Program-made: the position numbers and the translations under genes
Part shown: in pieces, positions 37,540 to 45,927 of the stretch
How positions within the stretch are numbered: the stretch's first letter is position 1
How the letters are laid out: each line of letters begins with the position of its first letter
The notes under the pieces: generated by a model
The model's input: the letters and a program-made list of their open reading frames with translations, nothing else
Database searches by the model: none
What the model was told of the DNA's origin: nothing
Assembly: GCA_019638395.1 (NCBI GenBank)
Contig: JAHBTX010000003.1
Span: 434,001 to 498,000, forward strand
Direction of reading: 5' to 3'
From: Cyclobacteriaceae bacterium
Lineage (GTDB): Bacteria; Bacteroidota; Bacteroidia; Cytophagales; Cyclobacteriaceae
DNA length: 64,000 bases

Positions 37540-37702
37540 CTCTCCACTTCTTTTGCAGAATTAATCCATCTTCTTTAAATTTAACAGACCCGCAATATTT
37601 GTGGGCGTCAAATTCTTTTTTGGCTATTCTTTTAGAAGCAGCTTTTTTCCACAGTGTTTTGAGTATTTTTTTACTTGTACCTTTCTTTACTACGGTTGCC
37701 AT
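37526..37702 (-). CDS. Probable antitoxin of the PIN toxin
   Basis: A 58-residue basic protein read by hand: it starts MATVVKKGTSKKILKTLW, continues through KKEFDAHKYCGSVK and ends KWRDEWQ. It overlaps the toxin start by 14 bp and lies 23 bp after the argE stop. Size, overlap and order identify it as the antitoxin. No DNA-binding fold can be named with confidence; the Lys-rich N-terminus may bind DNA and the C-terminus the toxin. Confidence 0.75.
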   Translation of the reverse strand: MATVVKKGTSKKILKTLWKKAASKRIAKKEFDAHKYCGSVKFKEDGLILQKKWRDEWQ

Positions 37703-37725
37703 ATCTCAAAGTTAAAGATAAATTC

Positions 37726-38787
37726 TTACAGTATTAAATTGTTCAATAGACTAATGTAAGAATCTATTCCCGCTTCAATCTCGTGTACGTAAATAAACTC
37801 ATCGGCACTATGCGATCGGGCAGAATCACCAGGGCCCATCTTAATAGAGGGAACCGGTATCAATGCCTGATCGGACGTAGTGGGGGAACCGTACAGTTTT
37901 TTGCCAATTGATTTTCCGGCAATAACCAACGGATGATCGTGTGCAATGCCGGACGGTCGCAAGCGCAACGAGCGTGCTGTAACTTCACACGATACATTTT
38001 GCCTGATAGTTTCCAGAAGTTCTTCCAACGAATAAACGTCAGTAGCGCGCACATCTACCGTAAACTTGCATTCGGCTGGTACCTGGTTGTGAGCTTGCCC
38101 TGCATGGATAACGGTAACCGACATTTTTACTTTACCAAGTGTAGCTGAAACCTTGGGGAATGAATAATTCCGAAACCACTCAATATCTTTTAACGATTCA
38201 TAAATTGCATTCACGCCTTCTTCGCGTGCAGCATGTCCGGCTTTACCTTTGGCCACACAATCCAGCACCATCAAACCTTTTTCGGCTATGGCAATATCCG
38301 TAAGCGTAGGTTCGCCTACTATGGCACAATTTATCTTAGGCAAATCATTCCAGATCAATTCAATGCCACCGGTGCCAGAAATTTCCTCTTCGGCAGTAGC
38401 AGCTAAAACCAAATTGTATTTCAGGTTTGGTTGATTGCTGAAATAAAAAAACGTCATGATGAGTGATACCAACGGCCCACCAGCATCGTTGCTTCCAAGT
38501 CCGTAGAGTTTATCATCTACAATATACGGTGCAAATGGATCGCGCGAGTAAGCAGGGTTCGGCTTTACCGTATCATGATGCGAGTTGAGCAGGATAGTTG
38601 GTTTGTTTACATCAAAGTGTTCGTTGATGACCCACACATTATTGCCCTTCCGGTGAGCTTGCATACCGTGATGCTGAAAGAATCCCATCAACAAACCTGC
38701 AGTTTTATCTTCTTCTTTGCTGAAAGATGGTGTAGCTACAAGTTGTTGTAGTAAGTCAATTCCAATAAAAGTCAAGTGCTCTCTCAT
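37726..38787 (-). CDS. argE: M20 family N-acyl-ornithine/citrulline deacylase
   Basis: This 353-residue metallohydrolase has the M20 ligands: NSHHDTV, GLGSNDAGGP, catalytic Glu in AEEEISGTGG, VGEPT and the last His in SARSHSADE. In Bacteroidota clusters with ArgF' this enzyme removes the acyl group from N-acylcitrulline rather than from N-acylornithine. Whether it takes acetyl or succinyl follows from ArgF' (see finding). Its ATG overlaps the stop of argB by 4 bp. Confidence 0.92.
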   Translation of the reverse strand: MREHLTFIGIDLLQQLVATPSFSKEEDKTAGLLMGFFQHHGMQAHRKGNNVWVINEHFDVNKPTILLNSHHDTVKPNPAYSRDPFAPYIVDDKLYGLGSNDAGGPLVSLIMTFFYFSNQPNLKYNLVLAATAEEEISGTGGIELIWNDLPKINCAIVGEPTLTDIAIAEKGLMVLDCVAKGKAGHAAREEGVNAIYESLKDIEWFRNYSFPKVSATLGKVKMSVTVIHAGQAHNQVPAECKFTVDVRATDVYSLEELLETIRQNVSCEVTARSLRLRPSGIAHDHPLVIAGKSIGKKLYGSPTTSDQALIPVPSIKMGPGDSARSHSADEFIYVHEIEAGIDSYISLLNNLIL

Positions 38788-39575
38788 ACTTGCGTGATGA
38801 GTGTGCCTTTTGTATCGTAACCGGTATTGGCAAGCAGGTGGGTGTGTTCACCAATCAATACCTCTTTTACTCCTGATTGAATTGCCCGGAATGCGTTTTC
38901 CAGTTTCGGTAAAATACCATCGTGGAACGACCCCTTTACCAAGAGCTCTTGGTATAACTTATAGTTTAGGTTTCGGATTACCGAATCTTCTTTATTTACA
39001 TCCAGCAACACACCTTGTTTTTCGAAACAGAAAATCAGGCGTACATCAAAATGTTTGCTTAATGAAATGGCTAATACCGAGGCAATGGTATCGGCATTGG
39101 TATTCAGCATCGTACCATTTTCGTGCGTAAGGGGCGCAAAAACCGGAATCACATTTTGTTTTAATAAAAAGTACAGTAATGTACTGTTTACGCTATCCGG
39201 AGTTATATCACCTACAAAACCAAAATCAACTTCACCAACCGATCGTTTTTTTGCTTTGATCAGATTTCCATCAGCACCGGTTACGCCCATCGCATTGCAA
39301 TGATGATTCTGTAAGGCAGCTACGATTTGTTTGTTCACGAGTCCGCCATAAACCATCGTTACTAAATCAAGCGTGTGCGCATCGGTAATTCTCCGACCTT
39401 TTATATAGTTCGATTGAATGCCTAACTGATCGCCCAGGCGGGTTGCAATCTTTCCACCACCATGAATTAAAATTTTTGGTGCTTGTATAGATGCAAAGTC
39501 TTTGAGAAAACTCTTCAAAGCACTTTCGTTGTCTAATACATTACCACCAATCTTGATTATGTAGAGTTTGTTCAT
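38784..39575 (-). CDS. argB: N-acetyl(acyl)glutamate kinase
   Basis: This 263-residue amino-acid kinase phosphorylates the gamma-carboxylate of N-acylglutamate. Landmarks are IIKIGGNVLD, ILIHGGGKIATRLG, GRRITDAHTLDLV (substrate site) and NTNADTIAS. I chose the ATG at 39575; an upstream in-frame start (39614) would translate part of a palindromic repeat. No N-terminal extension for arginine feedback is seen. Confidence 0.95.
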   Translation of the reverse strand: MNKLYIIKIGGNVLDNESALKSFLKDFASIQAPKILIHGGGKIATRLGDQLGIQSNYIKGRRITDAHTLDLVTMVYGGLVNKQIVAALQNHHCNAMGVTGADGNLIKAKKRSVGEVDFGFVGDITPDSVNSTLLYFLLKQNVIPVFAPLTHENGTMLNTNADTIASVLAISLSKHFDVRLIFCFEKQGVLLDVNKEDSVIRNLNYKLYQELLVKGSFHDGILPKLENAFRAIQSGVKEVLIGEHTHLLANTGYDTKGTLITQV

Positions 39576-39589
39576 ATCGTTTAAATAAA

Positions 39590-39630
39590 AGTAACCAGTA
39601 GGCAGTACTGCCAATTGCCTACTGGTTACT
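39590..39630. repeat. Perfect 15-bp palindrome between argF' and argB
   Basis: Arms 39590-39604 and 39616-39630 are perfectly complementary around an 11-nt loop. The motif tgcctactg belongs to a short repeat also seen at 41775-41805 and 42781-42812. The right arm covers the last codons and stop of argF'. It would form an intercistronic RNA hairpin upstream of argB. Confidence 0.8.
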
Positions 39631-40612
39631 GCTCACTTTTCAAAAGTTCTGCCAACACTGCCTGTGCAGCCCACACGCGGTTGCCGGCTTGTTGTGTAAC
39701 AATACTATTCGGCCCATCCAGAATTTCATCACTCAGTTCTACATTTCTACGCACTGGTAAGCAATGCATAATCTTGGCATTGTTTGTTACGGCAAGTTTT
39801 TCAGTGGTTAACATCCACTCCGGGTCATTGCAATAAATTTTACCGTAATCTTTATAGGTGCTCCAGTTTTTTACATACACAAAGTCAGCACGCTGCAGGG
39901 CTTCATCCTGATTGTGAGTAATGGTTGCACCTTTCGTAAACTTTTCATCCAGCTCATAATCTTCCGGATGCGTGATAACAAAATCGGCCTGGCCCCATGC
40001 GGTTACCCATTGCGAAAAACTATTGGCTACGCACTGAGGCAAAGCCTTAACATGCGGTGCCCATGTGAGTACAATTTTAGGTTTAACCTCACCCCCGGCC
40101 CTTCTCCGGAAGAGAGGGGAGGGATTCCAGTTTTCAGATATCGTAATTAAATCGGTTAGGCTTTGAAGTGGATGCAGGGTGGCACTCTCTAAACTTAAAA
40201 TGGGAACACCTGCATATTTTATAAATTGATGGATGTACAATTCGCTGTAATCGTCTGCTTTATTTTGGAGTGACGGAAATGTGCGCACACCCAGAATATC
40301 GAAATATTTACCCAATACCGGTGCTGCTTCTTTCACATGCTCTACGGTGTTGCCACTCATGATGGCTTCGTCTTCAAACTCCAACGTCCAGCCATCTTGC
40401 CCTACGTTAAACACGATCGGATCCATGCCCAGGTTTTTAGCCGCAATTTGGGTGCTGATGCGGGTGCGCATACTCGGATTGAGAAACAACATGCCCAACC
40501 GCTTGCGATTACCTAACGCTGAGTCTTTAAACGGATCGGCCTTGTAGGCAAGTGCATCGGCAATAAGACTGTCGATATTACTTACTTCGTTTACAGAAAG
40601 AAAATTTTTCAT
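39626..40612 (-). CDS. argF': N-succinyl/N-acetyl-ornithine carbamoyltransferase (ArgF')
   Basis: This 328-residue transcarbamylase has the carbamoyl-phosphate motif PSMRTR (46-51), HPLQSLTDL (147-155) and HCLPVRRN. It resembles the Xanthomonas AOTCase and Bacteroides SOTCase rather than ordinary OTCase. The specificity residue (Glu92 in X. campestris AOTCase, Pro90 in B. fragilis SOTCase) is Val90 here (SGNTVEH). Mutants of AOTCase with Val there act on succinylornithine, so a succinyl substrate is predicted. Residues about 164-177 (PSPLFRRRAGGEV) are an in-frame insert encoded by a repeat element. The start overlaps the argD stop by 4 bp. Confidence 0.95.
   Translation of the reverse strand: MKNFLSVNEVSNIDSLIADALAYKADPFKDSALGNRKRLGMLFLNPSMRTRISTQIAAKNLGMDPIVFNVGQDGWTLEFEDEAIMSGNTVEHVKEAAPVLGKYFDILGVRTFPSLQNKADDYSELYIHQFIKYAGVPILSLESATLHPLQSLTDLITISENWNPSPLFRRRAGGEVKPKIVLTWAPHVKALPQCVANSFSQWVTAWGQADFVITHPEDYELDEKFTKGATITHNQDEALQRADFVYVKNWSTYKDYGKIYCNDPEWMLTTEKLAVTNNAKIMHCLPVRRNVELSDEILDGPNSIVTQQAGNRVWAAQAVLAELLKSEQ
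40085..40128. repeat. Intergenic-type repeat element inside the argF' coding sequence
   Basis: The stretch aacctcacccccggcccttc and the following g/a-rich arm repeat, in part, the element at 44005-44104 between argG and the GNAT gene (aacctcacccccgacccctc). Its length keeps the frame and adds about 11-14 residues to ArgF' compared with the B. fragilis enzyme as I recall it. Confidence 0.75.
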
Positions 40613-41745
40613 AACACTGCAGGCTGTTTAAGTTCGGCCGAAAGTGCTTCCAGAAAAATATCCGCTTCAGATTTCGTTAAGGAAAGCGAGGGTAATAAAC
40701 GCACGGTGTTCGGTTTAGCTTCGCCTGTAAAAATAAAGTGTTTGAAGAGTAAATCCTTCCGTAAAGCAGCCCATGATTCGGGCAAATCGAAACCAATCAT
40801 TAACCCGCGACCACGCACATCCAGAATAGTTGAGTAAGATTGTAGTTCATTCATCCAATAGTTACCAAGTGTTTCGGCACTGGCCATCAGGTTCTCCTTT
40901 TCAATAACCTCAAGCACAGCCAGGCCTGCTGCACAGGCTAAATAGTTACCTCCGAATGTTGTACCCAGCATGCCACTCCAGGGTTTTATGTTTTCATGAA
41001 TCATTACCCCGCCAATCGGGAAGCCATTGCCCATACCTTTGGCAAGCGTAATCAGATCAGCTTCGATGCCGGCATGTTGATGCGCGAAAAATTTGCCCGT
41101 GCGTCCATAGCCGGATTGAACTTCATCCAGAATCAATAAGGCTCCGGCTTGTTTTGTTTTTTGTGTGATGTGTTTTAGAAATACATCATCCGGAACCTGA
41201 ATACCACCCACGCCTTGAATACCTTCAATAATAACAGCGGCAATTGTATTGTCAATAGCCTGATCAAAAGCAATAACATCGTTTAATGGAAGAAAAACAA
41301 TTTCATGTCCGGCATTAAATGGCGCTACAATTTTTGGATTATCGGTTGCAGCCACAGCACCAGAAGTGCGACCGTGAAAAGCTTTTTTGAATGCGATAAT
41401 TTTTTTGCGGCCCGTAACAAACGAAGCAAGTTTCAATGCATTTTCATTTGCTTCGGCACCACTGTTACACAAAAATAGCTGGTGATTGTTATAACCTGAA
41501 AGTTGGCCCAACTTCTCAGCCAGTTTTTCCTGCATGGAATTTTGAACACTGTTGGAATAAAAACTGATTTTATCTAATTGACTTTTCAGTGCTTCAACAA
41601 AATGTGGATGGTTATGCCCGATAGAGATTACCGCATGGCCACCGTATAGGTCTAAATATTTTTTCCCTTCGCTATCCCACAACCACGAGCCGGAGGCTTT
41701 TACGGGTTCGATGGGGAACAAAGGATAAACATCAAACAATTTCAT
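40609..41745 (-). CDS. argD: N-acyl-ornithine aminotransferase
   Basis: This 378-residue class III PLP aminotransferase converts N-acylglutamate semialdehyde to N-acylornithine. It shows YLDLYGGHAVISIGHNHP, LFLCNSGAEANENALK, KAFHGRTSGA, ILDEVQSGYGRTG and the PLP lysine in TLAKGMGNGFPIG. The stop overlaps the argF' start by 4 bp. The 54-bp spacer to argC contains a copy of the short actgcca repeat. Confidence 0.96.
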   Translation of the reverse strand: MKLFDVYPLFPIEPVKASGSWLWDSEGKKYLDLYGGHAVISIGHNHPHFVEALKSQLDKISFYSNSVQNSMQEKLAEKLGQLSGYNNHQLFLCNSGAEANENALKLASFVTGRKKIIAFKKAFHGRTSGAVAATDNPKIVAPFNAGHEIVFLPLNDVIAFDQAIDNTIAAVIIEGIQGVGGIQVPDDVFLKHITQKTKQAGALLILDEVQSGYGRTGKFFAHQHAGIEADLITLAKGMGNGFPIGGVMIHENIKPWSGMLGTTFGGNYLACAAGLAVLEVIEKENLMASAETLGNYWMNELQSYSTILDVRGRGLMIGFDLPESWAALRKDLLFKHFIFTGEAKPNTVRLLPSLSLTKSEADIFLEALSAELKQPAVL

Positions 41746-41799
41746 TTTTAATATAAAATTTAAGATTCAAAACTTAGTATGAAACTGCCAACTGACTAC

Positions 41800-42780
41800 T
41801 TAAAATGTAATCCCCTTCAACCTCAATCCTGCATCTTCTTCCAATCCAAACATCAAATTCATATTCTGCACGGCCTGGCCGCTGGCACCTTTCAATAAAT
41901 TGTCGGTAATCGAGTGGATGGCAAGTTTGTTACCCACTTTTTCCAGGCGGATCAGACACTTGTTGGTGTTTACCACTTGTTTCAGATCAATGGTTTCTTT
42001 GCTCACATGTGTGAACGGGTGTGACGCATAGAAACTTTCATACAGTTTGTATAATTCGTCCAGCGAAAGTGTAGTTGTTACAACTGAAGTAACAAAAATA
42101 CCGCGTGTAAAATCGCCACGCCACGGAACAAAGTTTACTTCGCCACCAAAAGCAGGTTGTAGTTTTTTTAATGTCTGATTGATTTCGCCCAGGTGTTGAT
42201 GGCTTAGTGTTTTATATACGGAAATATTATTAGCGCGCCAGGTAAAGTGTGTGGTGTCTTGTAGTTTTTGTCCGGCACCGGTTGAGCCCGTGATGCCCGT
42301 GGTATAAACTTCCGTTAATAAACCTGCTTGAGCCAGTGGCAACAATCCCAACTGAATAGTGGTAGCAAAGCAACCGGGGTTGGCAATGTTTTTAGCTTGC
42401 TTGATTTTATCGCGTTGAAATTCGGGTAAGCCGTAAACGAATTCACGATCACCGGCTTTATCGCCTAAGCGAAAGTCATTACCTAAATCAATAATATGGG
42501 TTGAAACTGGAAAGTTTTGTTCACTCAATAACTTCTTACTTTCCCCATGACTGAGGCAAAGAAACAATACATCTACCAGTTGATTAAAATCGGCTGAATA
42601 AATTAAATCGGTTTCGCCAACTAAATCGTGGTGTGTGGTAGTTATGGGTTTACCGGCCTGGCTGCGACTTTGTACATAGGCAACTTCTACTTGTGGATGA
42701 TTCAACAATAGGCGAAGTGTTTCACCACCCGTATATCCAGCACCACCCACGATACCCGCTTTTATTTTCGATTTATTCAT
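41800..42780 (-). CDS. argC: N-acyl-gamma-glutamyl-phosphate reductase
   Basis: This 326-residue NADPH-dependent reductase shows AGIVGGAGYTGGETLRLL (nucleotide site) and the catalytic Cys in NPGCFATTIQL. HQHLGEINQTL, later in the chain, is a conserved substrate-site region. I prefer the ATG at 42780, since the one at 42789 lies at the edge of a repeat-derived spacer. It stands between argG and argD. Confidence 0.96.
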   Translation of the reverse strand: MNKSKIKAGIVGGAGYTGGETLRLLLNHPQVEVAYVQSRSQAGKPITTTHHDLVGETDLIYSADFNQLVDVLFLCLSHGESKKLLSEQNFPVSTHIIDLGNDFRLGDKAGDREFVYGLPEFQRDKIKQAKNIANPGCFATTIQLGLLPLAQAGLLTEVYTTGITGSTGAGQKLQDTTHFTWRANNISVYKTLSHQHLGEINQTLKKLQPAFGGEVNFVPWRGDFTRGIFVTSVVTTTLSLDELYKLYESFYASHPFTHVSKETIDLKQVVNTNKCLIRLEKVGNKLAIHSITDNLLKGASGQAVQNMNLMFGLEEDAGLRLKGITF

Positions 42781-42812
42781 ACTGCCCATTGCTTACTGCT
42801 GACTGCCTACTG
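42781..42812. repeat. Short tgcctactg-type repeat in the argG-argC spacer
   Basis: The spacer reads gcttactgctgactgcctac with flanking copies of the same 8-10 nt words. It matches the words of the palindrome at 39590-39630 and supplies the stop region of argG. Confidence 0.6.
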
Positions 42813-44006
42813 TTTTTCTGCTTCTGCCTTCACCTGATGATAAATGGCTACCTGGTTACCAAATATCTTGGTAAAGCCTTTTACATCATCACCCGTCCAG
42901 CCCAAATTCATTTCGCCATACTTCCCAAACTTAGCCGACATGAGATCGTATTTCGATTCGATACCGTTTATCTGGAAGCGATAGGGGTAGAGCGTAACAG
43001 AAACTTCGCCTGTAACATTTTGTTGTGCACTGGTTAAAAATGCTTCCATGTCGCGCATGATTGGATCTAAGTATTGGCCTTCATGCAACCAGTTGCCGTA
43101 GAATTGTGCCAGTTGATCTTTCCAACTTAATTGCCACTTGGTAAGCACGTGTTTCTCTAATGCATGATGTGCTTTAATGATTAACACCGGTGCAGCGGCT
43201 TCAAACCCTACGCGACCTTTAATGCCAATAATGGTATCGCCCACGTGTATATCGCGCCCAATTCCAAAAGGTCCGGCAATAGCTTGTAATGCGTGTATGG
43301 CATCAACCGGGTGTTCATATTTTTTTTCGTTAACAGAAACCAGTTCACCTTTTCTAAATCCAAGCTTTACATCTTCCGTACCTTGCTTGGTAACTTGCGT
43401 GGGCCAGGCTTCTTCCGGTAATTGCCCTAAGGAGTTAAGCGTTTCTCTTCCACCAACGGAAGTTCCCCAGATACCTTTATTAATAGAGTATCTTGCTTTC
43501 TCGGCACTGAAATGAATTCCTTTTTCTTTGAGGTAATTAACTTCTTCTTCGCGGCTCAGTTTCTTATCACGAATTGGTGTAATGATTTCTGCACCGGGAT
43601 GTAAAATCTGGATGATCATATCAAAGCGCACCTGATCGTTGCCGGCACCGGTACTTCCATGCGCAACGGCATCGGCATTCAGTTCTTTGGCATAGGTAGC
43701 TGCTGCCAGCGCCTGGCTCATCCGCTCGGCACTAACGCTTAGGGGATAAGTACCGTTTTTCAAAATGTTACCAAAAACCAGGTACTTGATTACTTTATCG
43801 TAATAGTTACGGGTTTCATCAATCGTTTTGTGCGAAGCCACACCTAAGTTTAATGCCCGCTTCTCAATATCTTTTACTTCTTCGGCACTAAACCCACCGG
43901 TGTTTACCGTAAGGGTGTGCACTTCGTAACCCAAATCTTTCGCCAGATAAATGGCACAATAAGATGTGTCTAATCCACCACTAAATGCTAATACAACTTT
44001 TTTCAT
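42807..44006 (-). CDS. argG: Argininosuccinate synthase
   Basis: This 399-residue ligase joins citrulline and aspartate using ATP. The P-loop-like motif LAFSGGLDTSY, AHGSTGAGNDQVRF and KGIHFSAEKARYSINKGIWG are characteristic. It follows the GNAT gene after a 133-bp spacer that carries a repeat element. Confidence 0.97.
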   Translation of the reverse strand: MKKVVLAFSGGLDTSYCAIYLAKDLGYEVHTLTVNTGGFSAEEVKDIEKRALNLGVASHKTIDETRNYYDKVIKYLVFGNILKNGTYPLSVSAERMSQALAAATYAKELNADAVAHGSTGAGNDQVRFDMIIQILHPGAEIITPIRDKKLSREEEVNYLKEKGIHFSAEKARYSINKGIWGTSVGGRETLNSLGQLPEEAWPTQVTKQGTEDVKLGFRKGELVSVNEKKYEHPVDAIHALQAIAGPFGIGRDIHVGDTIIGIKGRVGFEAAAPVLIIKAHHALEKHVLTKWQLSWKDQLAQFYGNWLHEGQYLDPIMRDMEAFLTSAQQNVTGEVSVTLYPYRFQINGIESKYDLMSAKFGKYGEMNLGWTGDDVKGFTKIFGNQVAIYHQVKAEAEKQ

Positions 44007-44104
44007 AACCTCACCCCCGACCCCTCTACCTCATCCGACCTTCGGCCACCTTCTCCAAAGGAGAAGGAAAGCAGCCTAAAGTGTTTTTTTGGGAGAGGGG
44101 ATCC
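44005..44104. repeat. Nested palindromic intergenic repeat between argG and GNAT gene
   Basis: Outer arms 44021-44030 and 44091-44100 (cccctctacc/gggagagggg) match at 9 of 10. An inner hairpin is perfect: arms 44049-44056 and 44060-44067 around aaa. It shares its left end with the element inside argF'. Elements of this type are widespread in Bacteroidota genomes; it may act as an intercistronic RNA structure. Confidence 0.8.
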
Positions 44105-44139
44105 AGGTTTAATTTTAATTTTAAATTCGAAATAATCTC

Positions 44140-44895
44140 TTACCAGAAGAACAGGAAACTCAGAAACGAAGACTTCTTCTTTTCATCTTCTCCTTCGCTT
44201 TGTTGTTTTTTCCAGCTCTTGAGCAGCACAAACTGCTTGAAGCGTACCCAGCGTTCGAACAATTTAAAGTTACCTTTAAATTCACGCTTCTTATGTTGCT
44301 CTAGTTCACCATCGGGTGTAACAACTGTTTTGGCTAACTCAGCTTTTTTCTTGGCATCTTCAACCGGATCGAACAACATGGCGGTGCACATACAATTCTT
44401 GCGGCCTTTAGCCATCAGAATCTCAAAGTTTACACAACTGCGGCAACCTTTCCAGAATTCTTCATCGGTAGTTAGCTCGGAGTAAGTTACCGGCTCGTAG
44501 CCCAGATCGGAGTTAATCTTCATTACTGCCAATCCTGTGGTAAGCCCAAAGATTTTTGCATGGGGGTACTTCTTGCGCGAAAGTTCAAATACTTTGCGTT
44601 TGATTTCGGTGGCCACACCGGTTTTACGGAATGGTGGTGAAACGATAAGCCCTGAGTTGGCTACATATTTTTCGTGTTCCCACGCTTCGATGTAGCAAAA
44701 GCCTACCCAGGTACCATCTTTGGTAACAGCAATAACCGCTTTGCCCTCTTCCATTTTCATTTTCACATAGTCGGGCGAGCGTTTGGCAATGCCGGTGCCG
44801 CGTGCTTTGGCAGATTCTGCCATCTCGGTAGTGATGGTTTCTGCGTAATGGGTGTCATCGGCCGTAGCCGTTCTGACAATAATATTATTATCCAA
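44140..44895 (-). CDS. GNAT acyltransferase, probable first arginine enzyme (N-acylglutamate synthase)
   Basis: This 251-residue protein has a GNAT domain (about 5-160) with the acyl-CoA motif SPPFRKTGVATEI (86-98). Cysteines 151, 154, 168 and 170 (GCRSC and NCMC) suggest metal binding in a C-terminal extension. A helical basic tail follows. As the first gene of a complete arg operon that has no argA or argJ, it most likely acylates glutamate. The acyl group could be acetyl or succinyl; ArgF' Val90 favours succinyl. The operon promoter should lie between 44896 and 45264 but was not pinned down. Confidence 0.78.
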   Translation of the reverse strand: MDNNIIVRTATADDTHYAETITTEMAESAKARGTGIAKRSPDYVKMKMEEGKAVIAVTKDGTWVGFCYIEAWEHEKYVANSGLIVSPPFRKTGVATEIKRKVFELSRKKYPHAKIFGLTTGLAVMKINSDLGYEPVTYSELTTDEEFWKGCRSCVNFEILMAKGRKNCMCTAMLFDPVEDAKKKAELAKTVVTPDGELEQHKKREFKGNFKLFERWVRFKQFVLLKSWKKQQSEGEDEKKKSSFLSFLFFW

Positions 44896-45264
44896 GGTTG
44901 TAGTCGTTAAAAAATTGAAACAAGAAATACTCTAAAAGCACTTCAAGGCTTAATCCGCCTGGCGGATGGCCATACAATTGTTAGTAAAGGAGGGTATCAG
45001 ATTCTGATCTGCCTTCGAAAGCTTCTGAACCCCGGTCGGGGCAAGCAATCGGTACACATGAGCGTAATTGCCGGGATGGCGAGGCTGAACAATGCGTCAG
45101 CGGGCTCAAAAGGTGTGGTGGTTGTTTTCAATTTCTGTGTTCGCAGTTTAAATCGTTCAGATAAAAGGCATTCAAAAATATTTTCTACAAAATTAATGGA
45201 ATTGCAAACGAATATTTCAATAGTTAGTTCATTTTTATGAGAAGTTTTTTTAGCAGGCTAACGA
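44896..45264. other. Intergenic region with divergent promoters and small palindromes
   Basis: These 369 bp separate the arg operon from the DedA gene. I see palindromes at 44953-44967 (atccgcc t ggcggat) and 45030-45041 (ccccg gt cgggg). A 60-codon ORF at 45058-45240 has no supporting features. No Bacteroidota -7/-33 promoter pair could be placed with confidence. An ncRNA or leader is possible but not shown. Confidence 0.5.
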
Positions 45265-45825
45265 ATGGAAAGTTTTCTGGAGCAGTATGGATACGTAGCA
45301 TTGATAGTGGGAACTTTTCTGGAAGGTGAAACGGCTATTCTGGTTGCTTCCTCATTAATCGCGCATGGGCCTTTTCAATTTCCACCAACAGTGCTGGCCG
45401 CTTTCTGCGGATCGTTTGTAAGCGATTGGATTTATTACCTCATTGGGCGGCTTAATGGAAAGTATTTTTTGGCGAAGCGACCTAAGCTGGCTGCCAAAGT
45501 GGAACCGGTTACGCGTTTCTTCCATCAACACAAGCTGCAGATTCTTTTCAGCTACCGGTTTTTATATGGCTTTCGTGTAATCATTCCACTGGTAGTGGGG
45601 CTGAGTGGCATCCGGCCCGCTTCGTACTTATTTTATAGTATCGTTACCGGTTTGTTGTGGGCAACGCTTGTTAGTACCACCGGCTATTGGATTGGCCGAT
45701 TGCTAAACTTACAAGCGCAGGTCTTTGAACAAAATTTTATTTACATCGTGCTGGGCTTTGCGTTGTTTGGATTGGTGATTGGTTACACCATTCGCAAAGT
45801 GGCTATGCGTAAGATGGAGGCTTAG
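45265..45825 (+). CDS. DedA/VTT-family membrane protein
   Basis: This 186-residue protein shows the VTT core: YVALIVGTFLEGETAILVASSL, GSFVSDWIYYLIGRLNGKYF and the arginine-rich RFLYGFRVIIPLVVGLSGI, then LVSTTGYWIG. DedA members flip lipid carriers such as undecaprenyl phosphate or phospholipids and affect proton-motive force and drug resistance. The protein has four to five helices. It stands alone upstream of an MFS gene. Confidence 0.9.
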   Translation: MESFLEQYGYVALIVGTFLEGETAILVASSLIAHGPFQFPPTVLAAFCGSFVSDWIYYLIGRLNGKYFLAKRPKLAAKVEPVTRFFHQHKLQILFSYRFLYGFRVIIPLVVGLSGIRPASYLFYSIVTGLLWATLVSTTGYWIGRLLNLQAQVFEQNFIYIVLGFALFGLVIGYTIRKVAMRKMEA

Positions 45826-45835
45826 TGAAAATGCT

Positions 45836-45905
45836 TTAGCTCACATTACGAATCATGCTTTGCGAATAACTTTGCGGTGTTTGCGAGAAAGAATTGCGAG
45901 AAGTG
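45836..45905. repeat. Half-copy of the ttgcg-type intergenic repeat
   Basis: The words gctttgcga, ctttgcggtg and tttgcgaga recur at about 15-bp spacing. They resemble the right arm of the larger inverted repeat at 47172-47268. The repeat supplies the doubtful N-terminal codons in front of the MFS start. Confidence 0.55.
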
Positions 45906-45927
45906 TCGGTATATTTGCCTCTGTTTC

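Noticed and set aside
45058..45240. 60-codon ORF in the arg/DedA intergenic region
   Set aside because: No recognisable domain, signal or membrane segment; runs through small palindromes. Kept only as a mention under the intergenic region.
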